Assembly: GCF_011758805.1 (NCBI RefSeq)
Contig: NZ_JAANOW010000001.1
Coordinates: forward strand, 434,001 to 498,000
Direction: 5' to 3'
Length of the DNA stretch: 64,000 bases
Source of the DNA: Mycolicibacterium fluoranthenivorans
Lineage (GTDB): Bacteria; Actinomycetota; Actinomycetes; Mycobacteriales; Mycobacteriaceae
The position numbers and the translations under genes are program-made. This document shows, in pieces, positions 7,703-16,430 of this stretch. The notes below the pieces were generated by a model. That model was not told the DNA's origin and did no database searches. It saw only the letters and a program-made list of their open reading frames with translations. Within the stretch, counting starts at the first letter, position 1; each line of letters opens with the position of its first letter.

Positions 7703-8143
7703 ATGCCCATCGTGAGCAAGACCGAAGAGGTCACCGCCCCAGCCGCGGCGATCATGGCGATCGTGGCTGACTTCGAGGCCTATCCACAGTGGAACGAAGA
7801 GATCACCGGCTTGTGGATCCTGGCGCGGTATGAGGACGGCCGGCCCAGCCAGCTGCGGATGGACACCAAGATCCAGGGTATGGACAGCAGCTTCATCCAG
7901 GCCGTCTACTACCCCGCCGAGTTTCAGATCCAGACGGTGATGCAGCAGGGCGACATCTTCTCCAAGCAGGAACAGCTGTTCTCGGTGGTGGACATGGGTG
8001 CGACGGCGCTGCTCACCGTCGACATGGACGTGGAGGTGTCGATGCCGGGTGTGCCGTCGCTCATGGTGAAGAAGATCGCCAACGATGCGCTCGAGCATCT
8101 GGCGGGCAACCTCAAGAAGCGCGCCGAAGAACTGGGCGCCTGA
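7703..8143 (+). CDS. SRPBCC (polyketide cyclase-like) family protein, Rv0164/TB18.5-like
   Basis: This 146-residue protein has the helix-grip SRPBCC pattern: an early PAAAIMAIVADFEAYPQWNEE segment, a beta-rich middle and a long C-terminal helix (LMVKKIANDALEHLAGNLKKRAEEL). Such proteins bind hydrophobic ligands; no catalytic residue can be named. Size and position immediately beside mce1R match Rv0164, known as the TB18.5 culture-filtrate antigen. There is no signal peptide. Its stop is one base from the stop of the convergent mce1R gene. Confidence 0.85.
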   Translation: MPIVSKTEEVTAPAAAIMAIVADFEAYPQWNEEITGLWILARYEDGRPSQLRMDTKIQGMDSSFIQAVYYPAEFQIQTVMQQGDIFSKQEQLFSVVDMGATALLTVDMDVEVSMPGVPSLMVKKIANDALEHLAGNLKKRAEELGA

Positions 8144-8144
8144 C

Positions 8145-8894
8145 TCAGGTCCAGAGACCGAGTTCGTCCAGGCGGTTGGTCAACCGCTGTGCGCCGTCGG
8201 AGAACTGGTTGCGTGTCAGGCGAACCACCTCGTCGGCATCGCGGCGCCGGAGCGCTTCGACCAGTTCGCGGTGGTTGACCACCGCGCCGGCACCCCAGGT
8301 CGGGTCGGCGGCGTAGAGGTGGTGCGGCAGGTAGCGCGTCGCGTGCAGCAGGAACCAGGCCAACTTGATCCGGCCCGCCGACCTGTTGAAGGCGCGGTGA
8401 AACGTGTACTCCGCCACGGCGATCGCCTCGGCGTCTCCGGCGGTGACGGCATCGGACAGCTCGTCGGTCAGCCGGGACAGCTCGTCGATCTCGGCATCGG
8501 TGATGCGGGTGGCGGCGGATGCGGAGATCTCGGTGGCGATGGTGGCCTGCAACCAGAAGATGTCGGCGATATCGTCGCGGGTCAACGGCGCCACCACATG
8601 ACCGCGGTTCGGTTCCAGCTGCACCATGCCTTCGCCACGCAGCGTGCGCAGGGCCTCGCGTACCGGCGTGATGCTGACGCCGAGCCGGGCGGCGGTCTCG
8701 TCGAGCCGCACGAAAGTGCCCGGCCGCAGGGTGCCGGACATGATGGCCGCCCGCAGGTGGGCGGCCACTTCGTCGGACAGCTGTTCGCGACGGCCGAGCG
8801 CGAGGGGTTTCGCGGGTGCGTTCACAGTTCGGGCGGGTCGCCTTTCGCGGAGGTGCGAGTTTGTCCGAGTTTGTTCAGCGGCCATTCTCGTCAT
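8145..8894 (-). CDS. mce1R: GntR/FadR-type regulator Mce1R
   Basis: This 249-residue protein has a GntR winged helix at about residues 38-105 (SDEVAAHLRAAIMSGTLRPG and GVSITPVREALRTLRGEG) followed by an FCD ligand-binding domain with the conserved Asp/His metal-site residues. It is divergent from fadD5, the arrangement of Rv0165c (mce1R) and Rv0166 in M. tuberculosis, where Mce1R represses the mce1 operon. A perfect palindrome at 8917-8928 lies between the two genes. The start could also be the ATG at 8885, because neither candidate has a strong ribosome-binding site. The N-terminal 35 residues are basic and low-complexity. Confidence 0.9.
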   Translation of the reverse strand: MTRMAAEQTRTNSHLRERRPARTVNAPAKPLALGRREQLSDEVAAHLRAAIMSGTLRPGTFVRLDETAARLGVSITPVREALRTLRGEGMVQLEPNRGHVVAPLTRDDIADIFWLQATIATEISASAATRITDAEIDELSRLTDELSDAVTAGDAEAIAVAEYTFHRAFNRSAGRIKLAWFLLHATRYLPHHLYAADPTWGAGAVVNHRELVEALRRRDADEVVRLTRNQFSDGAQRLTNRLDELGLWT

Positions 8895-8916
8895 AGTGTG
8901 ACCGCCACGACACTAG

Positions 8917-8928
8917 ATTTGATCAAAT
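8917..8928. promoter_or_regulatory. Palindrome ATTTGATCAAAT, candidate Mce1R operator
   Basis: This perfect 12-bp palindrome is 22 bases upstream of mce1R and 40 bases upstream of fadD5. It is an AT-rich island in 67% GC sequence. Position and symmetry suit a dimeric GntR protein controlling both divergent transcripts. Confidence 0.6.
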
Positions 8929-8968
8929 ATCAAGAACGCGCAACCCCACGACTGCAAAGGCGCTCCCG

Positions 8969-10612
8969 TTGACCGCTGCACCGCTGCCCACCGATCAGCC
9001 GTATCTCGCCCGTCAGCAGAACTGGTCCAACCAGCTGTCCCGGCATGCGCTCATGCAGCCGGAACAGACCGCACTGCGCTACCTCGGCCAGACCACCACG
9101 TGGCGTCAACTGGATGCGCGGGTGAGCGCACTGGCCGGCGCCCTGCAGCGGCGCGGCGTGGGCTTCGGCGACCGGGTGCTCATCCTGATGCTCAACCGCC
9201 CCGAGTTCATCGAGTCGTTCCTGGCCGCCAACCGACTGGGGGCCATCGCGGTGCCGGTGAATTTCCGGATGACCCCGCCGGAGATCGCGTTCCTGGTCAG
9301 TGACTGTGACGCGAAGGTGGTCGTCACCGAACCCGTGCTGGCGCCCGTCGCTGCGGCCGTGCGAGGCCTCGACGCGAGACTGGCCGCCGTCATCGTGGCC
9401 GGGGACGCGGCCGACGAGGGCCTCGAAAGCTACGAGGACCTCATCGGTGAGCCGGGTGCCGCCCCCGCGCCGGTGGATATCCCGAACGACTCTCCGGCCC
9501 TGATCATGTACACCTCGGGCACCACCGGCCGCCCGAAGGGCGCGGTGCTCACCCACACCAACATCGCCGGGCAGGCGCTGACCCACCTGTTCACCAACGG
9601 CGCCGACCTCAACAGCGACATCGGCTTCATCGGTGTCCCGCTCTTCCACATCGCGGGGATCGGCAACATGATCACCGGCCTGCTGCTCGGCCGCCCGACG
9701 GTGCTCTACCCCCTGGGCGCGTTCGACCCCGGCGCGCTACTGGACGTGCTCGAGGCGGAGAAGGTCACCGGCATCTTCCTGGTGCCCGCGCAGTGGCAGG
9801 CCGTGTGCGCCGCCCAGCGCGCCAAGCCACGGAACCTGGTGCTGCGTGTCCTGTCCTGGGGTGCGGCTCCGGCATCGGACACGTTGCTGAGGGAGATGGC
9901 CGAAGCCTTCCCGGGGGCCAGCATCCTGGCAGCGTTCGGCCAGACCGAGATGTCTCCCGTGACTTGTATGTTGTTGGGTGAGGACGCCATTCGCAAGCTC
10001 GGCTCGGTCGGCCGGGTGATCCCTACCGTTTCCGCCCGCATCGTGGACGAGGATATGAACGATGTCCCCGTCGGCCAGGTCGGTGAGATCGTCTACCGGG
10101 CGCCCACTCTGATGTCCGGCTACTGGAACAACCCGAAGGCCACCGCTGAGTCGTTCGCCGGCGGCTGGTTCCACTCGGGCGACCTGGTACGCCAGGACGA
10201 CGAGGGTTACATCTGGGTCGTCGATCGTAAGAAGGACATGATCATCTCCGGCGGGGAGAACATCTACTGCGCCGAGGTGGAGAACGTCTTGGCTGCTCAC
10301 CCCGCGATTGCGGAGGTCGCGGTCATCGGCCGCCCACATCACAAGTGGGGCGAGGTGCCGGTCGCGGTCGTGGCGCTGGGGACGGTGACCGGCGAAAGCT
10401 TGACCCTGGCGGATCTCGGTGATTTTCTCACCGAGAGGTTAGCTCGCTACAAGCATCCCAAGGCGCTGGAGATCGTCGACGCATTGCCCCGCAATCCGTC
10501 GGGCAAAGTGCTGAAAACAGAGCTGCGCATGCAGTTCGGTACCGAAACCGTCGTTGACGCAGGCGAAAGTTCCACTGCGGCAACGGTTTCTAGTGCAACT
10601 TCGGTAAGGTAA
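8969..10612 (+). CDS. fadD5: Fatty-acid-CoA ligase FadD5
   Basis: This 547-residue adenylate-forming enzyme activates fatty acids to acyl-CoA (or acyl-AMP). It carries the phosphate-binding loop MYTSGTTGRPKGA, the segment AFGQTEMSP, the hinge region around GDLVRQDDEGYIWVVDRKKDMIISGGENIYCAEVE and the C-terminal Lys in PRNPSGKVLKTEL. It is the first gene of the mce1 operon, as Rv0166 is in M. tuberculosis, and likely couples import by the Mce1 complex to intracellular activation. The start is TTG 8969, preceded by AAAGG at 8 bases. A 223-base gap separates it from yrbE1A. Expression is probably repressed by Mce1R. Confidence 0.92.
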   Translation: MTAAPLPTDQPYLARQQNWSNQLSRHALMQPEQTALRYLGQTTTWRQLDARVSALAGALQRRGVGFGDRVLILMLNRPEFIESFLAANRLGAIAVPVNFRMTPPEIAFLVSDCDAKVVVTEPVLAPVAAAVRGLDARLAAVIVAGDAADEGLESYEDLIGEPGAAPAPVDIPNDSPALIMYTSGTTGRPKGAVLTHTNIAGQALTHLFTNGADLNSDIGFIGVPLFHIAGIGNMITGLLLGRPTVLYPLGAFDPGALLDVLEAEKVTGIFLVPAQWQAVCAAQRAKPRNLVLRVLSWGAAPASDTLLREMAEAFPGASILAAFGQTEMSPVTCMLLGEDAIRKLGSVGRVIPTVSARIVDEDMNDVPVGQVGEIVYRAPTLMSGYWNNPKATAESFAGGWFHSGDLVRQDDEGYIWVVDRKKDMIISGGENIYCAEVENVLAAHPAIAEVAVIGRPHHKWGEVPVAVVALGTVTGESLTLADLGDFLTERLARYKHPKALEIVDALPRNPSGKVLKTELRMQFGTETVVDAGESSTAATVSSATSVR

Positions 10613-10835
10613 CCAGTCGGCATGGCTTTGCTAACGGTTGCGATGTGAATAAATCAGTTGCCCAACACCGCCGGTACCGGATCGGGTACAGTCCTGTGGT
10701 CCGTCTTACTCCCCGCGAGTAGGGAGACGGGAATCACATGTTCGGGGACGGGGCCGGAAATGGGCAGGGAGGGTATGTGCCACACGTGATGCCGCTCCGT
10801 GCGGACCGTGACGATCTCGGGGGGAGTGCACCACG
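10613..10835 (+). promoter_or_regulatory. fadD5-yrbE1A intergenic region, possible internal mce1 promoter
   Basis: No coding frame is convincing in these 223 bases. A TACAGT hexamer at 10687-10692 could serve as a -10 element, with about 140 bases of leader before yrbE1A. A small inverted repeat, ACTC-CCCGC-GAGT, lies near 10711. The equivalent gap in M. tuberculosis is reported to hold an internal promoter of mce1. The yrbE1A ribosome-binding site appears as GGGGGGAG about 10 bases before the GTG. Confidence 0.4.
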
Positions 10836-11633
10836 GTGACCGCGAGCAACGGCCTGGTCGACTACGTCCGCGATCAGCTGGAGAAGCCCCTGACCATGGT
10901 CGGTGGCTTCTTCAAAATGTGCGTGCTGACCGGCAAGGCTCTGGTGACCCGGCCCTTCCAATGGAAGGAGTTCGTCCTCCAGAGCTGGTTCCTGATCCGG
11001 GTGGCCTTCCTTCCGACCCTTGCGGTCTCGATCCCGCTGACCGTGCTCATCATCTTCACGCTGAACATCCTGCTGGCCGAGTTCGGTGCCGCGGACGTCT
11101 CCGGCGCGGGTGCGGCGCTCGGTGCGGTCACCCAGCTGGGACCACTGGTGACGGTGCTCGTGGTCGCCGGCGCCGGCTCGACCGCCATCTGCGCCGACCT
11201 CGGTGCGCGCACGGTGCGCGAGGAGATCGACGCGATGGAGGTGCTGGGCATCGATCCGATCGAACGGCTGGTGGCCCCGCGCGTGGTGGCGTCCACTTTC
11301 GTGGCCTTCCTGCTCAACGGCGCGGTCATCACGATCGGCCTGGTCGGCGGCTACTTCTTCGGTGTGTACATCCAGAACGTCAACGCCGGCGCCTACGTCT
11401 CGACACTGACCCTGCTCACCGGTTTTCCCGAGGTGATGATCTCGGTCATCAAGGCCACCCTGTTCGGGCTCATCGCCGGTCTGGTCGGCTGCTACCGCGG
11501 ACTGACGGTGGCCGGTGGCTCCAAGGGCGTGGGCACCGCGGTCAATGAGACGCTGGTGCTCTGCGTGGTGGCGCTGTTCGCCGTCAACGTCGTGCTGACC
11601 ACCATCGGCGTGCGATTCGGGACGACGACATGA
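10836..11633 (+). CDS. yrbE1A: Mce1 permease subunit YrbE1A
   Basis: This 265-residue integral membrane protein of the MlaE/YrbE permease family has about five to six membrane segments. It contains the conserved cytoplasmic loop GARTVREEIDAMEVLGIDPI, which in this family contacts the ATPase MceG (encoded elsewhere). With YrbE1B it forms the inner-membrane channel of the Mce1 lipid importer. The start is GTG 10836. Its 3' end overlaps yrbE1B by 4 bases (ATGA). Confidence 0.95.
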   Translation: MTASNGLVDYVRDQLEKPLTMVGGFFKMCVLTGKALVTRPFQWKEFVLQSWFLIRVAFLPTLAVSIPLTVLIIFTLNILLAEFGAADVSGAGAALGAVTQLGPLVTVLVVAGAGSTAICADLGARTVREEIDAMEVLGIDPIERLVAPRVVASTFVAFLLNGAVITIGLVGGYFFGVYIQNVNAGAYVSTLTLLTGFPEVMISVIKATLFGLIAGLVGCYRGLTVAGGSKGVGTAVNETLVLCVVALFAVNVVLTTIGVRFGTTT

Positions 11634-12499
11634 GTACAGCGGCAGTTCTTCGGACCCGGTTTCCCCGGGCGTTCGGTCGAGCCTCCGGGTTCGCGGGTGC
11701 GCCGGGCCGGTTCCTGGACAGCATCGGGCACGTCGCCTGGTTCGTCGTCAACGCGGTCGGGCATATCCCGCACGCGTTCAAGCACTATCGCCGCGAGGCC
11801 CTGCGTCTGGTCGCCGAGATCGGGATGGGCACCGGCGCCATGGCGGTCATCGGCGGCACCGTGGCCATCATCGGTTTCGTCACCCTGTCTGCCGGCTCGC
11901 TGATCGCCATCCAGGGCTTCGCGTCGCTGGGCAACATCGGTGTGGAGGCGTTCACCGGATTCTTCGCCGCGCTGGCCAACATCCGCGTCGTCGCGCCGGT
12001 GGTCACCGGCCAGGCCATGGCCGCCACCGTCGGTGCGGGTGCCACCGCCGAACTCGGCGCCATGCGCATCAGCGAGGAGATCGACGCGCTGGAGGTCATG
12101 GGCATCAAGTCGATCTCGTACCTGGTGTCGACCCGTCTGATCGCCGGATCGATCGTGATCATCCCGCTCTACGCCATGGCGATCCTGTTGTCGTTCTTGT
12201 CCGCGCAGTCGGTCACGACGCTGTTCTACGGCCAGTCATCGGGCACCTACGACCACTACTTCCACACCTTCCTGCGGGTCGACGACGTCATGTGGTCGTT
12301 CCTGGAGGTCATCATCATGTCGGTCATCATCATGCTCAACCACTGCTACTTCGGCTATTTCGCCAGTGGCGGTGCGGTGGGTGTCGGTGAAGCTGTGGGG
12401 AGGTCGATGCGTACGTCGCTCATCGCGATCGTGATGGTGGTGCTGCTGGCCTCACTGGCCCTGTACGGCACCGACCCGAACTTCAACCTGACGGTGTAG
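11630..12499 (+). CDS. yrbE1B: Mce1 permease subunit YrbE1B
   Basis: This 289-residue MlaE-family permease is partner to YrbE1A. It has the matching loop GAMRISEEIDALEVMGIKSI and several hydrophobic segments, and an N-terminal stretch of about 50 residues that is basic and probably cytoplasmic. The start is ATG 11630, overlapping the yrbE1A stop, and mce1A begins only 4 bases after its stop. This order (A, B, then six mce genes) is fixed in all mycobacterial mce operons. Confidence 0.95.
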   Translation: MSTAAVLRTRFPRAFGRASGFAGAPGRFLDSIGHVAWFVVNAVGHIPHAFKHYRREALRLVAEIGMGTGAMAVIGGTVAIIGFVTLSAGSLIAIQGFASLGNIGVEAFTGFFAALANIRVVAPVVTGQAMAATVGAGATAELGAMRISEEIDALEVMGIKSISYLVSTRLIAGSIVIIPLYAMAILLSFLSAQSVTTLFYGQSSGTYDHYFHTFLRVDDVMWSFLEVIIMSVIIMLNHCYFGYFASGGAVGVGEAVGRSMRTSLIAIVMVVLLASLALYGTDPNFNLTV

Positions 12500-12503
12500 C
12501 GAG

Positions 12504-13724
12504 ATGACCGCACCCACTGGATCTGTGAACAAGCCCAAGACCCCGCCCTACAAGCTGGCCGGGCTGGTGCTGCTGCTCGTGGTGGCCGTCGTGCTCGGCC
12601 TGACCTGGGCGCAGTTCCGCGGCTATTTCGACAAGAAGGCCTCCCTGGTGGTGATGGCCGAGCGGGCCGGGTTGTCGATGGACCCGGGTTCCAAGGTCAC
12701 CTTCAACGGGGTGCCGATCGGGCGGCTGAAATCCGCGGGCGTGGTGACCGACGGCGAGGAGTCGCGCGCCAAACTGCTCCTGGATGTGGAACCGCGGTAT
12801 CTGAACATGATCCCGGCCAATGTGGACGCAGAATTGCGCGCCACGACGGTGTTCGGCAACAAGTACATCTCGTTCCTGTCGCCGGCCGATCCGTCGTCGG
12901 ACAAGCTCAAGCCGGGTGCGGTGATCAACGCGACGAGCACCACCACGGAGTTCAACACGCTGTTCGAGACGATCATGGGGATCGCCCAGCAGCTGGATCC
13001 GGTGAAGCTGAACCAGACGTTGACCGCGGCCGCGCAGGCGCTGGACGGGTTGGGCGACAAGTTCGGCCAGTCGCTGGTCAACGGGAACGACATCCTGGGT
13101 GAGCTCAATGCCCGGATGCCGCAGATCCGCAGGGACACCAAGGGTTTGGCGGATCTGTCCGGGGTGTATGCCGATGCGGCTCCGGATCTGTTCGACGGGC
13201 TCAACCATGCGGTGGTCACCGCCAGGACGCTCAACGCCGAGCGCGGCAATATCGACAAGGCGCTGATGTCGGCGGTCGGGTTCGGCAACAACGCCGGGGA
13301 CATCTTCGAGCGTGGTGGGCCGTATCTGGTCCGTGGTGCGCAGGACCTGCTGCCCACCAGCAAGCTGCTGGACTACTACAGCCCCGAATTGTTGTGCACC
13401 GTTCGCAACTTCCACGACGTCGCCCCCAAACTGGCTGCGGCCCTCGGTGGTAACGGCTACTCGCTGCTCACCAACACCGAGCTGCTCGGCGCGGGCAACC
13501 CCTACGTCTACCCGGACAATCTCCCGCGGGTCAATGCTCATGGTGGTCCCGAGGGCCGGCCGGGTTGCTGGCAGCCGATCACCCGCGACCTGTGGCCGAT
13601 GCCGTACCTGGTGATGGACACCGGTGCCAGCATCGCGCCCTACAACCACTTCGAACTCGGCCAGCCGCTGGCCGCCGAGTACGTCTGGGGTCGCCAAGTG
13701 GGGGAGAACACGATCAACCCATGA
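12504..13724 (+). CDS. mce1A: Mce-family protein Mce1A
   Basis: This 406-residue protein has one N-terminal membrane anchor (residues about 16-34), an MlaD/MCE domain (about 40-120, including DPGSKVTFNGVPIGRLKS), a long helical region and a C-terminal part with the two cysteines typical of Mce proteins (LLCTVRNF and RPGCWQP). Six Mce subunits assemble a tunnel that carries lipids from the outer envelope to the permease. It is shorter than the 454-residue M. tuberculosis protein, lacking part of the C-terminal tail. An 85-base gap separates it from mce1B, the largest within the mce1A-F run. Confidence 0.93.
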   Translation: MTAPTGSVNKPKTPPYKLAGLVLLLVVAVVLGLTWAQFRGYFDKKASLVVMAERAGLSMDPGSKVTFNGVPIGRLKSAGVVTDGEESRAKLLLDVEPRYLNMIPANVDAELRATTVFGNKYISFLSPADPSSDKLKPGAVINATSTTTEFNTLFETIMGIAQQLDPVKLNQTLTAAAQALDGLGDKFGQSLVNGNDILGELNARMPQIRRDTKGLADLSGVYADAAPDLFDGLNHAVVTARTLNAERGNIDKALMSAVGFGNNAGDIFERGGPYLVRGAQDLLPTSKLLDYYSPELLCTVRNFHDVAPKLAAALGGNGYSLLTNTELLGAGNPYVYPDNLPRVNAHGGPEGRPGCWQPITRDLWPMPYLVMDTGASIAPYNHFELGQPLAAEYVWGRQVGENTINP

Positions 13725-13809
13725 GCGGAGCGAATAGACAGCAGGTGCGTGGCGCTTGCGCAACGATCGATCAAACGGCATGCGGGACCCGAGCCTGCGA
13801 GGGAGCCGC

Positions 13810-14841
13810 ATGAGTATCAAAGGCACGATCTTCAAACTGGGAGCGATCTCGGCGGTGCTGCTCGCCTTCACCGCGATCATCTTCGTGGTGTTCGCCCAGC
13901 TCCGCTTCGACAAGACCACCAGCTATTCAGCGGTGTTCGACAATGTCAGCGGGCTGCGCAGCGGCCAGTTCGTCCGCGCCTACGGCGTGGAGGTCGGCAA
14001 GGTCAAAGATGTCACCCTGATCGACGACGGCCAGCACGTCCGCGTCGACTTCGCGGTGCAGAACGACCTGCAGTTGTTCCAGGGGTCCACCGCCGCGATC
14101 CGCTACCTGGATCTGATCGGTAATCGCTACCTGGAGCTGCGCCGCGGTGACAGCGACAAGATCCTGCCGCCGGGCGGCACCATCCCGCGCGAGCGCACCG
14201 AGCCGGCATTGGATCTCGACGCCCTGGTCGGCGGTTTCCGCCCGCTGTTCAAATCGCTGGACCCGGACAAGGTCAACAACATCGCCAACTCGCTCATCAC
14301 GATCTTCCAGGGTCAGGGCGGCACCATCAGCGACATCCTGGACCAGACGGCGGAACTCACCTCAGCACTGGCCAGCCGCGACCAGGCCATCGGTGAGGTG
14401 ATCACCAACCTCAACACCGTGCTCGAGACCACCGTCAAGCATCAGACGCAGTTCGACGACACCCTGAAGAACTTCGAGGCGCTGATCACCGGCCTGAAGA
14501 ACCGGGCCGATCCGATCGCCTCGTCGGTCGCCGACATCAGCAACGCCGCCGGTTCGCTCGGCGATCTGCTGGCGGACAACCGGCCGCTGCTGCGGGACAC
14601 CCTCGGGTACCTGGAGACCACACAACAGCCGCTGATCGATCAGAAGGACGAGGTGAACAGCATCCTGCAGCAGATCCCCGCGTCGCTGAAGATCATCGGC
14701 CGCGCCGGCGGACTCTACGGTGACTTCTTCAACTTCTACCTCTGCGATATCTCGCTGAAGCTCAACGGGGCTCAGCCGGGCGGGCCGGTCCGCACCGTCC
14801 GGGTGGTCACCCAGCCGTCGGGCAGGTGCACGCCGAAATGA
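13810..14841 (+). CDS. mce1B: Mce-family protein Mce1B
   Basis: This 343-residue Mce protein has an N-terminal membrane segment (ISAVLLAFTAIIFVVFA), an MCE domain with FDNVSGLRSGQFVRAYGVEVGKV, and the long helical needle region. Its C-terminus has the cysteine pair FYLCDISL and SGRC. ATG 13810 is chosen because GAGGGAG lies 4 bases upstream; the in-frame ATG at 13756 has no ribosome-binding site and would add 18 non-conserved residues. Its stop overlaps the mce1C start (ATGA). The size matches the 346-residue M. tuberculosis protein. Confidence 0.93.
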   Translation: MSIKGTIFKLGAISAVLLAFTAIIFVVFAQLRFDKTTSYSAVFDNVSGLRSGQFVRAYGVEVGKVKDVTLIDDGQHVRVDFAVQNDLQLFQGSTAAIRYLDLIGNRYLELRRGDSDKILPPGGTIPRERTEPALDLDALVGGFRPLFKSLDPDKVNNIANSLITIFQGQGGTISDILDQTAELTSALASRDQAIGEVITNLNTVLETTVKHQTQFDDTLKNFEALITGLKNRADPIASSVADISNAAGSLGDLLADNRPLLRDTLGYLETTQQPLIDQKDEVNSILQQIPASLKIIGRAGGLYGDFFNFYLCDISLKLNGAQPGGPVRTVRVVTQPSGRCTPK

Positions 14842-16430
14842 GGACCATCCAGGGTTCGGACCGGGTCCGAAAAGGCGTGATGGGTGTCATCACGGTGGCG
14901 CTGGTCATCGGGGTCGGCTCGAGCTTGACCAGCGTGCCGATGCTGTTCGCGGTCCCGACGTATTACGCGCAGTTCAACGACACCGGCGGACTCAGCGTCG
15001 GGGACAAGGTGCGCATCGCCGGCGTCGACGTCGGCGACGTCACGAGCATGGACATCAAGGGCGACAAAGTCGAGATCGGCTACACCCTCGGTGGCCGCCA
15101 GATCGGTACGGAGAGCCGCGCCGCGATCCGCACCGATACGATCCTGGGCCGCAAGAACATTCAGGTGGAGCCCCGGGGCAACAAGATCCTGAAACCGCGC
15201 GGGTTCCTGCCGGTGGAGCAGACCCAGACGCCGTACCAGATCTACGACGCGTTCCTCGATGTCACCCGCGCCTCGCAGGGCTGGGACACCAAGGCCGTCA
15301 AGCAGTCGCTGAACGTGCTCTCCGAGACCGTCGATCAGACCTCGCCGCACCTGAGCGCCGCGCTCAAGGGTGTGCAGGAGTTCTCCGACTCGCTGGGCAA
15401 GCGCGACGAGCAGCTCAAGGCGCTGCTGTCCAACGCGGGCAAGATCGCCACCGTCCTCGGGGATCGCAGCGGACAGGTGAACGCGCTGCTGGTCAACGCG
15501 CAGACGCTGCTGGCCGCGGTCAACGACCGCCGCCAGGCTGTCAGCATGCTGCTGGAGCGGATTTCAACTGTGTCGCAGCAGCTCACCGGGTTCATCAATG
15601 AGAACCCGAACCTCAACCACGTGCTCACCCAGTTGAAGACGGTCAGCGATATCCTCAGTGAGCGCCGCAACGACCTGGCCGACACACTCAGCCTGGCCGG
15701 CAAGTTCGTCGTCTCGCTGGCCGAGGCGCTGGCGTCGGGTCCGTACTTCAAGGTGCTGCTGGCCAACCTGCTGCCGCCGACGCTGCTGCAGCCGTTCGTC
15801 GACGCGGCGTTCAAGAAGCGCGGTATCGACCCCGAGCAGTTCTGGCGCAACTCCGGTCTGCCGGCATTCCAGTTCCCCGACCCCAACGGCACCCGCTTCG
15901 AGAACGGTGCGCCGCCACCCGCGCCGACACCGCTGGAAGGGACCCCGGAGAATCCCGGACCCGCGGTGCCCCCGGGATCACCATGCTCGTACACGCCTCC
16001 GGCCGACGGTCTGCCCCGCCCCGGTGATCCGTTGCCGTGCGCGCATCTGGGAGTCGGTCCCTACGGTGACAACCCGTACGGGCCCAACTACGGAGCGCCG
16101 AATGTGGCGACGTCGGCACCGAATCCGGGCGGTATCGGCCCGAACCCGGGTGTCCCGTCCGCGGCGATCCCGGGCCAGCTGTCCCCCGATGTGCCCGGCA
16201 CACCGGTGCCGATCGCACCCGGGCCGCCCGGCGCACGCCAGGTGCCCGTCGGTCCGCCCGGGGTGCCCACGCCCCCCGGCGACATCCCCGGTCGCGCGGT
16301 GCCCGCACCGATCCTGCCCGGGCCGCCGCCCCCGCCGGGGCCGGGCCAGCAGTTGTCCCCGGTGGGCACCGAACCCCTGCCCGGTAACCCGCCGTTCCTT
16401 CCGCCCGGATCTCAGGGGGTGGCTCCGTAA
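14838..16430 (+). CDS. mce1C: Mce-family protein Mce1C with long proline-rich tail
   Basis: This 530-residue Mce protein starts MRTIQGSDRVRKG and has a membrane anchor (about residues 12-35), an MCE domain (FNDTGGLSVGDKVRIAGVDVG) and the helical segment to about residue 345. From about 350 to the end it is Pro/Gly-rich low-complexity sequence. I chose ATG 14838, which overlaps the mce1B stop, over GTG 14826 because it gives the family N-terminus. The tail would lie on the distal side of the Mce needle, and its role is unknown. The stop overlaps the mce1D start by one base. Confidence 0.93.
   Translation: MRTIQGSDRVRKGVMGVITVALVIGVGSSLTSVPMLFAVPTYYAQFNDTGGLSVGDKVRIAGVDVGDVTSMDIKGDKVEIGYTLGGRQIGTESRAAIRTDTILGRKNIQVEPRGNKILKPRGFLPVEQTQTPYQIYDAFLDVTRASQGWDTKAVKQSLNVLSETVDQTSPHLSAALKGVQEFSDSLGKRDEQLKALLSNAGKIATVLGDRSGQVNALLVNAQTLLAAVNDRRQAVSMLLERISTVSQQLTGFINENPNLNHVLTQLKTVSDILSERRNDLADTLSLAGKFVVSLAEALASGPYFKVLLANLLPPTLLQPFVDAAFKKRGIDPEQFWRNSGLPAFQFPDPNGTRFENGAPPPAPTPLEGTPENPGPAVPPGSPCSYTPPADGLPRPGDPLPCAHLGVGPYGDNPYGPNYGAPNVATSAPNPGGIGPNPGVPSAAIPGQLSPDVPGTPVPIAPGPPGARQVPVGPPGVPTPPGDIPGRAVPAPILPGPPPPPGPGQQLSPVGTEPLPGNPPFLPPGSQGVAP

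Noticed and set aside
13725..13809. A frameshifted continuation of mce1A into the gap before mce1B
   Set aside because: mce1A has both C-terminal cysteine motifs before its stop, and the gap shows no conserved Mce sequence in any frame.
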